Shown here in pieces: positions 26,057-26,059 of a stretch of 26,059 bases of DNA (positions are counted from its first letter, which is position 1; every line of letters starts with the position of its first letter). The stretch comes from Priapulus caudatus (Eukaryota > Priapulida > Priapulimorpha > Priapulimorphida > Priapulidae). A model generated the notes under the pieces. The model had not been told where the DNA came from, made no database searches, and saw nothing but the letters and a program-made list of their open reading frames with translations. The translations under genes were made by a program, and so were the position numbers. Location of the stretch: positions 9,962 to 36,020 of the forward strand of contig NW_014577728.1 of assembly GCF_000485595.1 (NCBI RefSeq), read 5' to 3'.

Positions 26057-26059
26057 TTA

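Overview
The window looks like nuclear DNA of an invertebrate animal. It has intron-containing genes with GT-AG splice sites, C2H2 zinc fingers, AT-rich spacers, microsatellites and layers of eukaryotic transposons; the repeated AGGCCTA hexamer is common in many marine invertebrate genomes. The sequence alone does not settle the species or phylum. There is no operon-like layout, rRNA, CRISPR array or convincing tRNA.

Left part (1-10855). A hairpin-bearing satellite fills 1-480, and much older copies of the same unit run from about 1980 to 2690. Two degraded, multi-exon genes then face each other tail to tail. A + strand gene at 2903-4218 resembles the repetitive DUF6589-type family. A - strand RecQ-like superfamily 2 helicase runs from 6975 down to 4207. 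Both lose their 3' ends at the same point (about 4196-4221), where a 13-bp sequence is duplicated. I read this as an internally deleted copy of a two-gene DNA transposon (transposase-like plus helicase; AcademH-like is the best named candidate from memory). To its right lie a foldback/MITE-like element (7988-8516), two exons of a Myb/SANT-like protein (8891-9273), a CT microsatellite and a palindrome-rich repeat block (10388-10790).

Centre (10856-22727). A complete Ty3/gypsy-type endogenous retroelement of about 11.9 kb lies on the - strand. Reading from right to left it has: 5' LTR (22727-21474), PBS, leader with a consensus splice donor, gag, pol (overlapping gag in the -1 frame), env with a furin-type site and baculovirus-F-like fusion peptide, a GC-rich accessory ORF region, a compound stem-loop, PPT and 3' LTR (12037-10856). 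All three major genes are open. A strong splice acceptor sits 4 nt before the ATG of the env signal peptide, so the element can be read as an errantivirus-like endogenous retrovirus with a spliced env mRNA.

Right part (22728-26059). An eight-finger C2H2 zinc-finger ORF starts within 14 bp of the LTR and has no upstream in-frame ATG. After it come non-coding DNA with old repeat fragments, a 91-bp near-perfect palindrome (24634-24724), a 5' remnant of a second LTR retrotransposon (PBS and first part of gag, about 25366-25528) and small terminal hairpins.

Sequence quality: the two LTRs differ mostly by single-base indels, concentrated in 10857-11905, and single-base frameshifts also occur in the old genes. 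Some breaks may therefore be consensus errors.
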